This document shows, in pieces, positions 42,994 to 51,437 of a stretch of DNA of 64,000 bases. Source of the DNA: Actinomycetota bacterium (lineage in GTDB: Bacteria > Actinomycetota > Geothermincolia > Geothermincolales > RBG-13-55-18). Numbering within the stretch: position 1 is the first letter of the stretch; each line of letters begins with the position of its first letter. The notes under the pieces were generated by a model. The model saw only the letters and a list, made by a program, of their open reading frames with translations. It had not been told where the DNA came from and made no database searches. The DNA lies in the NCBI GenBank assembly GCA_040757835.1, contig JBFLWJ010000013.1:1-64000 (forward strand). Reading direction: 5' to 3'. The translations under genes were made by a program, and so were the position numbers.

Positions 42994-44541
42994 TCAGACC
43001 TGGCGCACCCGGCCCTCCCAGTAAGGGGCGCGCAGCTCCGTCTTGAGGACCTTACCCGCCATGTTTTTGGGCAGGGCGTCAACGAACTCCACGGACTTGG
43101 GCTTCTTGTAGGAAGCCAGGTTGTCACGGCAAAGTGAGATGATCTCCTCTTCCGTCGCCTGCATGCCTGGTTTGAGGGCCACGAAGGCCTTGACCGACTC
43201 CCCCCAGGTCTCGTCGGGCACGCCGATGACCGCGGCCTCGAAGACGGCCTGGTGCCTGAAGATGACGTTCTCCACCTCCTTGGGGTACACGTTGTACCCC
43301 CCGGTGATGATCATGTCCTTGAGGCGGTCGGCGATGAACAGGTAGCCCCCGTCGTCCAGGTAGCCCACATCCCCGGTGTATAACCAGCCGTTTCTCAAGG
43401 CCTCTGCCGTGGCCTCGGGGTTGCGCCAGTACTCCTTCATCACCAGGGGGCTCGAGACGATGATCTCACCCGTCTCGCCCGCCGGCAGGTCGTTACCGTC
43501 CGGGTCCACAACCCTCACCCTGGTATAGATGATCTCGCGCCCGGCCGAGCCCAGCCGCTTCGTCTGTTCCTCGCCTCCCCCCACCACGTGGTCGCCCTGC
43601 GCAAGCATGGTGATCACCGGGCACTCCACCAGGCCGTAAGCCTGGGCGAAGACGCCTCCGAAGACATCGAGTGCTTCCTTGAGCTTCTCCACCGCGATGG
43701 GCGCGGAGGAATATGGCAGCGAGCGCAAGGACGAGAGGTCGAAGTCTGCCCGGCTGGGATAGGCCAGGAGAAAGTAGATGATGGTGGGTGCCAGCCACAT
43801 GGTGGTCACCCTCTCCTTCTGGATGACGTCGAGGATGTAATCCACGTCCAGGTGGCCGATGAGGATGTTGGGCACCCCCATCATGAGGTGGGGCGGCAGC
43901 AGGATACCCGCGCCGTGGTTGATGGGGGCCACGTAGATGACCACATCATCGGCCTGTATTCCCATTTCGATGGCTGAGAAGGTGGCCAGGGCGCCGAAGC
44001 TCTTATGGGTGTGCAGCACCCCCTTGGCCTGGCCGGTGGTGCCCGAAGTGTACATTAGGGCTACTGGGTCGTTTTCGTCGATATCGACAGCGGTGTGCCT
44101 GCCGCTCGCCTTGGCCATGAGGTCCTCATAAGATTCCATGCCGCCGAAGCCCTCTCCGTCCACGATGAAGTGCTCCACCGTCTCCAACTGATCCCTTACC
44201 GAGGCGATGCTTTCGGCGAACTGCTGCTGCATGATCACTGCCTTTGAGCCGGCGTTGTTGAGATGGTAGACGTGCTCCGCCGGAACGTGGCGGAAGTTGA
44301 GCGGCGCCCACACCATGCCGCTCTTCTCGATGCCGATCATGGCCTCGGCGGCGGTCATGGAGTTCTCGGAGAGCACCGAGACGCGGTCGCCCTTCTCAAG
44401 GCCCAGACCGTAAAGCATATTGGCGAGCTTATTGAGGCGTGTCTCGAACTGCCGGTAGGTCGCCCGCTGCTCACCGAAGATGACGCAATCCCGCCCGGGC
44501 TGGTACATGAACCCCCTCTTAATGATGGACCACATATCCAT
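42994..44541 (-). CDS. Acyl-CoA synthetase (AMP-forming) of the catabolic cluster
   Basis: 515 residues. Motifs ALMYTSGTTGQAKGVLH, YGLVECPVI, GWLYTGDVGYLD, DRLKDMIITGGYNVYPKEVE and the catalytic lysine in PKNMAGKVLKTELR. All are intact. It activates the pathway's entry acid as a CoA thioester. It differs clearly from the ligase at 5164. Start ATG 44541; an AGGG lies 10 bases upstream. The broken flavin oxidoreductase is downstream, acyl-CoA dehydrogenase upstream. Confidence 0.92.
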   Translation of the reverse strand: MDMWSIIKRGFMYQPGRDCVIFGEQRATYRQFETRLNKLANMLYGLGLEKGDRVSVLSENSMTAAEAMIGIEKSGMVWAPLNFRHVPAEHVYHLNNAGSKAVIMQQQFAESIASVRDQLETVEHFIVDGEGFGGMESYEDLMAKASGRHTAVDIDENDPVALMYTSGTTGQAKGVLHTHKSFGALATFSAIEMGIQADDVVIYVAPINHGAGILLPPHLMMGVPNILIGHLDVDYILDVIQKERVTTMWLAPTIIYFLLAYPSRADFDLSSLRSLPYSSAPIAVEKLKEALDVFGGVFAQAYGLVECPVITMLAQGDHVVGGGEEQTKRLGSAGREIIYTRVRVVDPDGNDLPAGETGEIIVSSPLVMKEYWRNPEATAEALRNGWLYTGDVGYLDDGGYLFIADRLKDMIITGGYNVYPKEVENVIFRHQAVFEAAVIGVPDETWGESVKAFVALKPGMQATEEEIISLCRDNLASYKKPKSVEFVDALPKNMAGKVLKTELRAPYWEGRVRQV

Positions 44542-44622
44542 GGCTTCTCACCCCTCCCTCTTCGCTCGCAGGTATTCCCATGCGATGATCACCCGCGGCA
44601 TCCCTTGCATGTTCATCAGCTC

Positions 44623-45768
44623 CTAGCGCAGCAGCGTCCTGGCGATGAAGACGCGCTGTATCTCCGAGGTCCCCCCTCCGATTACCGACGCCTTGGCCGC
44701 CCACAGGGAGCGGCCGACGTTCTCGTCGGTCATGCACCCGTACCCGCCGAAGACCTGGATGGCCTCCAGGGCGTTGCGCAAGGCGGCTTCGGTGGTGAAG
44801 AGCTTGGCGATGGCGGCCTGCAGGTGGAAGACCTGCCCGGTGTCGAACATCCAGGCCAGCTTGTAGGTGAGCAGGCGCGCCGCCTCCAGGTCCACCGCCA
44901 TGTCCGCCAGCTTGGCCTGGACGAGCTGGAACTTGGAGATGGGCCGTCCGAAAGCGTGCCTCTCCTTGGCGTATGTGATGCAGTCGTCCAGGTTGCTGGC
45001 CATACCGCCCAGGAACCCGGCGAAGGCCAGCCGCTCCCATCCCAGGGAGGTGAGCATGGCATAGAAGCCCTGCCCCTCCACCCCCATGAGGTTCTCCACC
45101 GGAACGCGGCAGTCGTCGAAGGCGATCTCCCCCACGTCGGAACCTGCCGACGGGGTGTACAATCTCAGGGGCTTGCCCCGCACGAAACCGGGGAAGCCGC
45201 TCTCCACGATGAAGGCGGAGATGCCCTCGATACCCGCCGCGTCGGCCGTCTTGGCGAAGGTGACGAAGGTATCGGCGTGGGGGGCGTTGGAGATGTAGAT
45301 CTTGTTGCCGTTCAAGACATAGGAGCCGCCGTCCCTCACCGCCTTGCTCTTCATGGCCGTGGCATCGGAGCCGGCTTCCGGCTCGGTGAGGGCGAAGGCC
45401 CCGATACGCGAGCCGTCGCACAGGGCGGGGAGATACTCACGCTTCTGCTCCTCGCTGCCCAGCACGGCGATGGGCATGGCGCAGATCATGGTGTGGGAAC
45501 CCCACTTGATCATGAGGTCCATATCCTTGCAGTACCGGGCCATGACCTCGTTGGCCAGGGTGGTGGTCACCGCATCCGCACCTCCGCCCCCGTACTCCTC
45601 GGGGACCGGCAGGCCGAGCAGTCCGAAGTCGGCCAACTTTTTCCATATTTCGTGAGGGAATTCCTCGGTCTGTTCCCGCTCCCGCGCCCCCGGGGCGATC
45701 TCCTTCTCCGCGAACTCCTGCACCGACTTCGCGAAGGCTTTCTGCTCTTCCGTGAAATCGAAATCCAT
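44623..45768 (-). CDS. Acyl-CoA dehydrogenase, IVD-type catalytic site
   Basis: 381 residues, FAD-dependent. Typical blocks include FTEEQKAFAKSVQEFAEKEI, TEPEAGSD, ERHAFGRPI and the end QVFGGYGCMTDENVGR followed by GTSEIQR. The usual catalytic glutamate before GTSEIQ is replaced by glycine (G365); a glutamate in GWERLAF (E245) sits where isovaleryl-CoA dehydrogenase has its base. It should form a 2-enoyl-CoA; the position of the base often goes with branched or bulky substrates. MaoC gene ends four bases before its start. Electrons would go to an ETF not in the window. Confidence 0.9.
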   Translation of the reverse strand: MDFDFTEEQKAFAKSVQEFAEKEIAPGAREREQTEEFPHEIWKKLADFGLLGLPVPEEYGGGGADAVTTTLANEVMARYCKDMDLMIKWGSHTMICAMPIAVLGSEEQKREYLPALCDGSRIGAFALTEPEAGSDATAMKSKAVRDGGSYVLNGNKIYISNAPHADTFVTFAKTADAAGIEGISAFIVESGFPGFVRGKPLRLYTPSAGSDVGEIAFDDCRVPVENLMGVEGQGFYAMLTSLGWERLAFAGFLGGMASNLDDCITYAKERHAFGRPISKFQLVQAKLADMAVDLEAARLLTYKLAWMFDTGQVFHLQAAIAKLFTTEAALRNALEAIQVFGGYGCMTDENVGRSLWAAKASVIGGGTSEIQRVFIARTLLR

Positions 45769-45771
45769 GTC

Positions 45772-46203
45772 TCACTCCTTTGAGGGCAGGGCGACCACGG
45801 CTATACCGTCGATCTTGCTTTCGCTGCTTGCGTTGACCACGGAGAGCGCGCAGTCGACGAGCCTCTCCCCGTCCTGTTCGTATTTCCTCACGATCTTACC
45901 CTTGCAGACGATGGTCTCACCCGGCCATACCTGCCCGGTGAAGCGGATCCTATACAGCCTGACGTTTCCCGCGCCCACCCAATCGGTGAGCATGCGCGCC
46001 AGGTAACCGCCCTGCATGAGGCCCATGGCGAAGACGGATGGCAGGCCTATGGCTATCGCGAAGGCCTCGTCGTGATGGATGGGGTTGAAGTCGCCTCCCG
46101 CCCCGGCGTACTTGACGATATGGGTGCGCGTGACCTCCAGGGAGAGTTCGGGGCTTTCGTCTCCTTCCGCTATGTCCTCGAAGTAGAGCTTGCCTTCTGC
46201 CAT
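45772..46203 (-). CDS. MaoC-type (R)-enoyl-CoA hydratase, catalytic subunit
   Basis: 143 residues, single hot-dog fold. Hydratase-2 motif GGDFNPIHHDEAF is intact, with D38, N40 and H43. It probably adds water across a trans-2-enoyl-CoA double bond. ATG 46203 is chosen, since GAGGGGGG is too close to the ATG at 46209. It lies four bases before the acyl-CoA dehydrogenase gene and twelve after the partner subunit at 46216, as expected for a two-subunit enzyme such as HadAB or ChsH1-H2. Confidence 0.86.
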   Translation of the reverse strand: MAEGKLYFEDIAEGDESPELSLEVTRTHIVKYAGAGGDFNPIHHDEAFAIAIGLPSVFAMGLMQGGYLARMLTDWVGAGNVRLYRIRFTGQVWPGETIVCKGKIVRKYEQDGERLVDCALSVVNASSESKIDGIAVVALPSKE

Positions 46204-46215
46204 GCTCATCCCCCC

Positions 46216-46683
46216 TCAGGCCGCCGATTCGCGCTCGATGAAGAGCATGCGGTCCTTCTGCACCAACACGCCTTCCTGATTGGTGTATGTCGATTCAACG
46301 GTGATGAAGTTCATCTTCCCGCCGCGTTTGCCCTCCTTCTGGTAAAAGTCTTTGACCTTTACGGCGACGGTCAGCACGTCCCCCGCACAGACTGGCGCCA
46401 GGTACTCGAACTCCGATTCGCCATGCACGCTGGTGGCCACCGATATGCCCATCTCCTGCATCATATTGAGGAGGAAGTCCTCGTCGGGCACGTGGTGCAG
46501 GAAGGTGGCGGTGAAGGTGGGCGGGGCGGGGACGGACCTGAAGCCCATGCTCTTCGCGATTTCCTCGTCGTAGTAGAGGGGGTTCCTGTCCCCCAGGGAC
46601 CGCGCGAACTCCTTGATCTTGCCTTTCTCGACGGGCAGCTCGAAGGACGGGAACTCCTTGCCTACGATGGCTTCGTTGACCAT
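46216..46683 (-). CDS. MaoC N-terminal-type dehydratase subunit (structural, HadA-like)
   Basis: 155 residues with the FAS1-type MaoC N-terminal fold: EFPSFELPVEKGKIKEFARSLGDRNPLYYD. The active-site histidine is replaced by tyrosine (Y37; motif GDRNPLYY instead of GDFNPIHH), so it is probably non-catalytic and pairs with the subunit encoded next. Such pairs recognise long or polycyclic acyl chains. ATG 46683 is the real start: a longer frame overlaps the end of the amidohydrolase gene. Confidence 0.85.
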   Translation of the reverse strand: MVNEAIVGKEFPSFELPVEKGKIKEFARSLGDRNPLYYDEEIAKSMGFRSVPAPPTFTATFLHHVPDEDFLLNMMQEMGISVATSVHGESEFEYLAPVCAGDVLTVAVKVKDFYQKEGKRGGKMNFITVESTYTNQEGVLVQKDRMLFIERESAA

Positions 46684-46706
46684 TTCACACGCCTCGCTTT
46701 CTTTGC

Positions 46707-47630
46707 CTAGAGCTTGAAGAGCTGCTCGGAATTGGTCTCGGTGATGGTCTTTATCTCCTCGACGGTGAAGGGTATCTCCGTCCTGGGGCTGGTGTGGATA
46801 TCCAGCCACTCCTTGGGTGGCACGAGCACGTTGGGGAGTGGCGTGTCGGTCCCCCACAGCACCTTCTCCGGGCCGCAGTCGTCGATGAACCTCCGCAGCA
46901 AGGTGTAATATTCCTCAGCGTGCAGACCGAAGAGGAGCTGCCAGTAGGAGCAGTCGAAGTAGAGGTTGGGCAGCAGCCTGCCGAACATGATGGCCTCGGG
47001 CCACCAGTCCATGCCGAAGTGGGCGGCGATGAACTTGGTGGCGGGGAACTTGCTGGCCGCCTCGGCGATCCATACCGGGCGGGCCGTTTCCAGCACCACC
47101 GGCGCCGCGGGCTGGGCGCCGGAATGGAAGAGCAGGGGGAGGTCCCATTCCGCGCATTTCTCGTAGACCGGATACATCACCGGGTCCATGGGGTTGAAAC
47201 CGGCGGAGGGATGGAGTTTGATCCCCCGCATCCCCCATTCCTCGATACACTGGACGATGTGGTCCATGGCCCCCTTGCGGCGAGGGTCGATGGCGCAGAG
47301 AGCCACGAAGCGATCGGGGTGGGCCTTGCACAGGTCGGCGTACATGCGGTTCATCTCGAAAATGGGGATCTCCGGCTCCCCGATCTCCTCGCCGAAGTCC
47401 ACCCCGAAGAGCACCGCCCTATCGATGCCCGCCTCGTCCATGTGCGCCAGGTATTTTTCGCCCTTCTCGTCCTGGAGCATGGGATAGAGCGTTTCTTTGC
47501 CCTGCTCGAAGGTTAGTCTCTGCCCCAGCGCCCTGCCCGCAGCCATGACCATGGTGCGGATGCAACCCTCCTCGTAGGCCAGGGGGACCATGCCCGGGAT
47601 CCAGATGTGCACGTGACAGTCGACGACCAT
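46707..47630 (-). CDS. Amidohydrolase family protein at the head of the catabolic operon
   Basis: 307 residues. N-terminal VDCHVHIW with HxH, IDRAVLFGVDFGEE, GIKLHPSAGF, LLFHSGAQ, IAAHFGMDWW and WGTDTPLP provide the metal ligands of the amidohydrolase-2 fold. Relatives include aromatic-acid decarboxylases and lactone hydrolases. Its neighbours imply action on a CoA pathway substrate, perhaps ring opening. Start ATG 47630 with AAGGAGAAGGAG upstream. The operator-like GTGAGTTATCGCTCAC lies 42 bases before the start. Confidence 0.84.
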   Translation of the reverse strand: MVVDCHVHIWIPGMVPLAYEEGCIRTMVMAAGRALGQRLTFEQGKETLYPMLQDEKGEKYLAHMDEAGIDRAVLFGVDFGEEIGEPEIPIFEMNRMYADLCKAHPDRFVALCAIDPRRKGAMDHIVQCIEEWGMRGIKLHPSAGFNPMDPVMYPVYEKCAEWDLPLLFHSGAQPAAPVVLETARPVWIAEAASKFPATKFIAAHFGMDWWPEAIMFGRLLPNLYFDCSYWQLLFGLHAEEYYTLLRRFIDDCGPEKVLWGTDTPLPNVLVPPKEWLDIHTSPRTEIPFTVEEIKTITETNSEQLFKL

Positions 47631-47662
47631 CTCCTTCTCCTTTCAATAGGAATAGTTATTAT

Positions 47663-47687
47663 TCACGTTTCGTGAGCGATAACTCAC
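47663..47687. promoter_or_regulatory. Probable TetR operator for the catabolic operon
   Basis: GTGAGTTATCGCTCAC on the minus strand (47672-47687), with GTGAG and CTCAC arms, next to a second palindrome TCACG-TTT-CGTGA (47663-47675). GTGAGTTATC recurs at 48376-48385 before the TetR gene. It lies just upstream of the amidohydrolase start. Confidence 0.55.
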
Positions 47688-47753
47688 ATATGGGCAAAAA
47701 CGAACGTTTCTCTCCTCTGCGCTATTTCTTTCTTCGGAGTTCTCTCGTGCGGC

Positions 47754-48362
47754 CTACCTCTTGAACATCGCCCGCACGAAAGCGCGCACCCTCGCCTCGT
47801 CCAGCATGGACCCCATGTTTATCTCCCTGGCCAGGATGAGACTGTAGTACTGGCCCACGTAATCCCAGGCTAGAAGCTCGGTGTCGACGTCCCTTCCGAG
47901 ATCGCCCTGCTTCTTCGCCTGGTCGAGCGCCGCCTTGACCGTGCTTACGCTGGCCTTGAAGAACTCGACCAGGGGTTTCTTTAGATCCGGGTCATACGTA
48001 CTGCTCAACAGGTGCGAGAAATACTTGGAACCTCCGGTGGAGGACTTGATGTAGTCGAGATAGGCGGCTGCGCTGTCCTCCAGGTACTGCAATGGGTCAT
48101 CCCGGTTCTTTGTATAGCACTCCCTATAGCGCGCCATCAATTCCTGGACGATCTCCTGGAAACAGGTGATGAACAGCTCTTTCTTGCCGTCGAAGTGCTT
48201 GTAGAGCATGGCCTCGGAGATACCCGCCTCCTCCGCGATCATGGCCATGGTCCCCACGTCGTAGTTCTTCTCGGAGAAGACCTTTATCGCGCCCTGGATT
48301 ATCCTCTTGTGCTGCTGCTCGTACTGCTCGTATTTCTCTTTGGCCTTTTCGACGATGCTCAT
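47754..48362 (-). CDS. TetR-family regulator of the catabolic cluster
   Basis: 202 residues. HTH: VGTMAMIAEEAGISEAMLYKHFDGKKEL. C-terminal helical ligand domain, no recognised ligand. It is transcribed in the same direction as the catabolic operon, 124 bases before it. A sigma-70 promoter (TTGACA, 17 bases, TATTTT) lies at 48414-48442, and operator half-sites follow it, which fits autorepression. The inducer is likely a CoA intermediate, as in FadR-type systems, but this is inference. Confidence 0.9.
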   Translation of the reverse strand: MSIVEKAKEKYEQYEQQHKRIIQGAIKVFSEKNYDVGTMAMIAEEAGISEAMLYKHFDGKKELFITCFQEIVQELMARYRECYTKNRDDPLQYLEDSAAAYLDYIKSSTGGSKYFSHLLSSTYDPDLKKPLVEFFKASVSTVKAALDQAKKQGDLGRDVDTELLAWDYVGQYYSLILAREINMGSMLDEARVRAFVRAMFKR

Positions 48363-48375
48363 ATCCGGCCTTACC

Positions 48376-48413
48376 GTGAGTTATCAATATCTTTTCCGTA
48401 ATTATACGCTCAC
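48376..48413. promoter_or_regulatory. Probable TetR autoregulatory operator (split half-sites)
   Basis: GTGAGTTATC at 48376-48385 and GCTCAC at 48408-48413, complementary half-sites 22 bases apart, just downstream of the TetR gene's -10. The first half-site is identical to that of the operator at 47672. Confidence 0.5.
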
Positions 48414-48442
48414 AAAATATCATCGGTTGCTTCTGCTGTCAA
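48414..48442 (-). promoter_or_regulatory. Sigma-70 promoter of the TetR gene
   Basis: Minus-strand TTGACA (48437-48442), 17 bases, TATTTT (48414-48419). The -35 is a perfect consensus. About 52 bases before the ATG at 48362. Confidence 0.6.
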
Positions 48443-48447
48443 GCGGG

Positions 48448-48519
48448 GCGCCGCCCCCAGGACTCTCCGTCATCGCGCACACGCGATGCGGTTGGCAGCG
48501 CAGATCACGCGTGCCAGGC
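48448..48519. repeat. Dispersed intergenic repeat, copy 2
   Basis: Blocks GCGCCGCCC (48448-48456), ACGCGATGCG (48481-48490) and the 22-base block at 48498-48519 (ending CGTGCCAGGC) in the same order as at 9841-9907. Same orientation. Lies between TetR and enoyl-CoA hydratase genes. Confidence 0.5.
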
Positions 48520-48608
48520 CTGGTCTCCTGGAATCGGCCAGGCGACTGGCACCGCCGCGCCGGAGACGGCACTGTCTATTTCGCGATGCATTCCGTCGAG
48601 GATCTGCT

Positions 48609-49394
48609 CTACTCCTGGGCGCCGAGGCCCTGCCCCCATCGCTCGAAGATCTTCCGGATGGCTTCGCGGTGCTCCTCGGAGAGGAGCATGATGGGCTGGA
48701 CGTGGGATTCAAGGTCCAGTACCGAGCGCAGGTCGAGCAGGTGCGAGGTGTTGAGCATGCGCTTGCTCGCGGCCAGGGTCACCGGCGACTTGGTGGCGAT
48801 ATAGGCGGCCAGTTTCATCACCTCGTCCGATATCTTCGTATGCTCGACGACCTTGTTGACCAGCCCTATTCGCAACGCCTCCTCCGCCCCCACCACATCG
48901 CCGGTGAAGGTCATCTCCTTCGCTTTCGCCAGGCCAACACGCTCGGCCAGGAAATACGAGCTGCCCATGTCGGGCGTGGCGGCTATCTTTATAAAGCCCA
49001 TGCTGAACTGCGCCCTCTCCGTGGCGTAGGTGATATCCGAGGCCAGCGCCAGCCCCAGCCCGCCCCCCACCGCATAGCCGTCAACCTCGGTGATGACCGG
49101 CTTCGTCCCCGTGTAGAGCCTGAGGATCACCTCGCCGATGGCCCTCATGCTCTGGTTTAAGAAGACGGGGTCGAGGTTGTCCCCCAGCAGGGTGAGGTCG
49201 GCCCCGGAGCAGAAATGGCCGCCGTCGCCGCGCAGCACGATGACCCTCACCGCCTCGTCGTCCAGCACCCGCGTCAGCCCCTCCACTATGGGATAGCCCA
49301 GCTCCACGCTTAGGGCGTTCATGTCCTGGGGCCGGTTCATGCTGCAGCGCGCGACGCCGTCCGTTATCTCGATGCGGAAGACATCGGGGTCCAT
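48609..49394 (-). CDS. Enoyl-CoA hydratase/isomerase family protein
   Basis: 261 residues from ATG 49394 (GGGGGAGG before it). Crotonase fold: oxyanion-hole blocks FCSGADLTLLG and GYAVGGGLGLALASDI. The second catalytic glutamate of true hydratases is replaced: TPDMGSSYFLAE has aspartate where hydratases have PE. This is common in isomerases such as PaaG. It could hydrate, or shift, the double bond of the intermediate. It is upstream of the TetR gene and on the same strand, and overlaps the small gene at 49364 by 31 bases. Confidence 0.86.
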   Translation of the reverse strand: MDPDVFRIEITDGVARCSMNRPQDMNALSVELGYPIVEGLTRVLDDEAVRVIVLRGDGGHFCSGADLTLLGDNLDPVFLNQSMRAIGEVILRLYTGTKPVITEVDGYAVGGGLGLALASDITYATERAQFSMGFIKIAATPDMGSSYFLAERVGLAKAKEMTFTGDVVGAEEALRIGLVNKVVEHTKISDEVMKLAAYIATKSPVTLAASKRMLNTSHLLDLRSVLDLESHVQPIMLLSEEHREAIRKIFERWGQGLGAQE

Positions 49395-49588
49395 GCCTCC
49401 CCCTTTCTCCACCGGTGGACCATGAGACGCGATGCCGGTGCTTGACAGAAGTCCTTGTACTCCACGCCCACCAGCCCGTGCAGCTTCTCGTCCAGCGCCT
49501 TCTTCCTCGCCTTGTCCGCCTTGACCTCTTCCAGGTCGATCCCCGCCTCCGCGAGGACCTCGGCCGTGTGTCGGAAGTAACAGGACAT
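49364..49588 (-). CDS. Small 74-residue protein, conserved-looking N-terminus, altered end
   Basis: Starts MSCYFRHTAEVLAEAG and continues with EVKADKARKKALDEKLHGLVGVEYKDF, resembling small proteins of anaerobes that begin MSCYFRH and contain GVEYK followed by a C-P motif. Here the segment after GVEYKD reads FCQAPASRLMVHRWRKG, unlike those relatives, and its end overlaps the hydratase start by 31 bases. ATG 49588 has GGGAGGT five bases upstream. Function unknown; the end may be frame-altered. Confidence 0.6.
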   Translation of the reverse strand: MSCYFRHTAEVLAEAGIDLEEVKADKARKKALDEKLHGLVGVEYKDFCQAPASRLMVHRWRKGEAWTPMSSASR

Positions 49589-49799
49589 GGTGACCTCCCG
49601 CCTTCGAACCATCTCCGCCTTTATTCAACCATAACGGGGCCGGAGCTCAAAACTCGCCCACAGGTTCCCGGGGTCGGCCACCCATGTCGTGAGGCCGCGA
49701 CATACCGGGGATGAAGATCCACGGAATGCTGTGCCGCAGGGACCATATCGTCTATCATTGAGTAGCCGTGCACGGAGCGGAGAGAAAGATGAGCGGGAG

Positions 49800-51257
49800 A
49801 TGCGCGTAGCCCTTATCTATCCCGATTACTACCAGTCCGGCTGCATCGAGGGCGAGCCCCAGGGCAGGATACACCTCGGCAGCGCGTATCTTTCCGCCTG
49901 CCTCAAGCAGGCCGGCCACGAGACCGCCTTCCTGCACCTGGTGGAGCCCACCGGCCGCGAAGAGTTCCTGGAATGGCTGACCTCCCAGCACGCCGGCCTT
50001 GTGGCTTTCTCCTCCACCAGCCTGATGTTCTCCAAGGTGCGCCAGATGGCGCGCTGGGCCAAGGAGGAGACTGGCCTGCCGGTCCTGGTGGGCGGTGTCC
50101 ACCCCACCCTCGATCCCCTGGGGGCCCTGGAGGACGAAAGCATCGACATGGTGTGCGTGGGCGAGGGCGAGGCGGCGCTTGTGGAGCTGGCCGGAGCGCT
50201 GGAGGGCCGCGGCGAGGTGGACGGGGTCGCGAGCATCATGGGGCGCTGGCGCGGCAGGGACTTCGCCAACCCCGTGCGCCCCCTCCTCGAGGACCTGGAC
50301 CAGCTGCCATTCCCCGACCGCTCCATCTTCGACATGGAGAGGATGGCCCCGGACCAGCTGGAGCGGATAACCGTCATGGCCTCGCGGGGCTGCCCCTACC
50401 GCTGCCGCTACTGCTCCAACCACGCCCAGAGGAGCGCCTACCCCAACGCGGGCCGCTACGTGCGCTTCCGCAGCGTAGACAACGTGCTCAGCGAGGTAGA
50501 GGAGCTGGCCGCCCGCGCGGAGGGCGTCGACCACGTGCGCTTCGACGACGATATCCTCACCCTGCGCCCCCGGTGGTTCGAGGAGTTCGTGCGCCAGTAC
50601 CGCCGCCGCATCGACCTGCCCTTCATCTGCAACTCCCGCGTCGACCTACTGGACGAGGAGAAGATCGCCGCGCTCAAGGAGGCGGGGTGCAAGACCATCT
50701 GCATGGGCATCGAGAGCGGCAACCCCTGGCTGCGCCGCAACGTGCTCGGGCGCAGGATGAGCGACAGGCGGATCCTCGACGCCTTCCGGCTCTGCCGCAA
50801 GTACGGCATCGGTACCGTCTCCCTCAACATGATGGGTTTCCCCCAGGAGGACTTCTCCATGGTGCTGGACACCATCAAGCTCAATGGACGCGCCGAGCCC
50901 GGCATCACCCAGATAACCGTCTTCTACCCCTTCCCCGGCACCGAGCTCTACAACACCTGCAAGGAGAAGGGGCTCTTCGTGGACGAAGGCACCGACACCC
51001 TCTTCACGCGCCGCTCCGGCCTCAAGTTAGACGGCATAAGCGAAGAGCAGATGGAGCTGGTGAGCGAATATTTCACCCCCCTGGCCTGGCTGTATCACGG
51101 CATCTTCACCCTGCCGGACGGGCTGGCCCGCCCCCTGGAGCAGGCCGTCGATTTCGCGCTCGCCAGCGACCGCATCCCCCACGGCTGGAAGAGGAGAGCG
51201 GCGGAGCGGCTGCTGCGGCGCCTTCCCTGGGACTGGTACATGACCACCAAGTACTGA
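49800..51257 (+). CDS. B12-binding-domain radical SAM protein
   Basis: 485 residues. N-terminal half is a cobalamin-binding-type Rossmann domain (VALIYPDYY, LVGGVHPTLDP). Radical SAM cluster motif CPYRCRYC (C198, C202, C205), then a barrel with GIESGNPWLRRNVLGR and MMGFPQEDF, and a C-terminal helical part. Such enzymes do methylation, ring closure or other radical chemistry on natural products or lipids, with a [4Fe-4S] cluster and SAM. ATG 49800 is preferred because the family begins here. No pathway partner is next to it. Confidence 0.88.
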   Translation: MRVALIYPDYYQSGCIEGEPQGRIHLGSAYLSACLKQAGHETAFLHLVEPTGREEFLEWLTSQHAGLVAFSSTSLMFSKVRQMARWAKEETGLPVLVGGVHPTLDPLGALEDESIDMVCVGEGEAALVELAGALEGRGEVDGVASIMGRWRGRDFANPVRPLLEDLDQLPFPDRSIFDMERMAPDQLERITVMASRGCPYRCRYCSNHAQRSAYPNAGRYVRFRSVDNVLSEVEELAARAEGVDHVRFDDDILTLRPRWFEEFVRQYRRRIDLPFICNSRVDLLDEEKIAALKEAGCKTICMGIESGNPWLRRNVLGRRMSDRRILDAFRLCRKYGIGTVSLNMMGFPQEDFSMVLDTIKLNGRAEPGITQITVFYPFPGTELYNTCKEKGLFVDEGTDTLFTRRSGLKLDGISEEQMELVSEYFTPLAWLYHGIFTLPDGLARPLEQAVDFALASDRIPHGWKRRAAERLLRRLPWDWYMTTKY

Positions 51258-51437
51258 ATCTGCCCGCTTTGGTCGCGCTATCCTTCCGGGTGTCCCCTGG
51301 AGACGCTCCTCGTTACCGCTGGCGTTAGGTCCAGAGGGCGCCGGGAACCGCATGCCGCTGGTCACGGGATTCAGGTTAAAAAGAACCTTGCCGAAGCAAT
51401 ACTAAAGGTGCACGCTGGTTAAACAAAGGGTGGGAAG

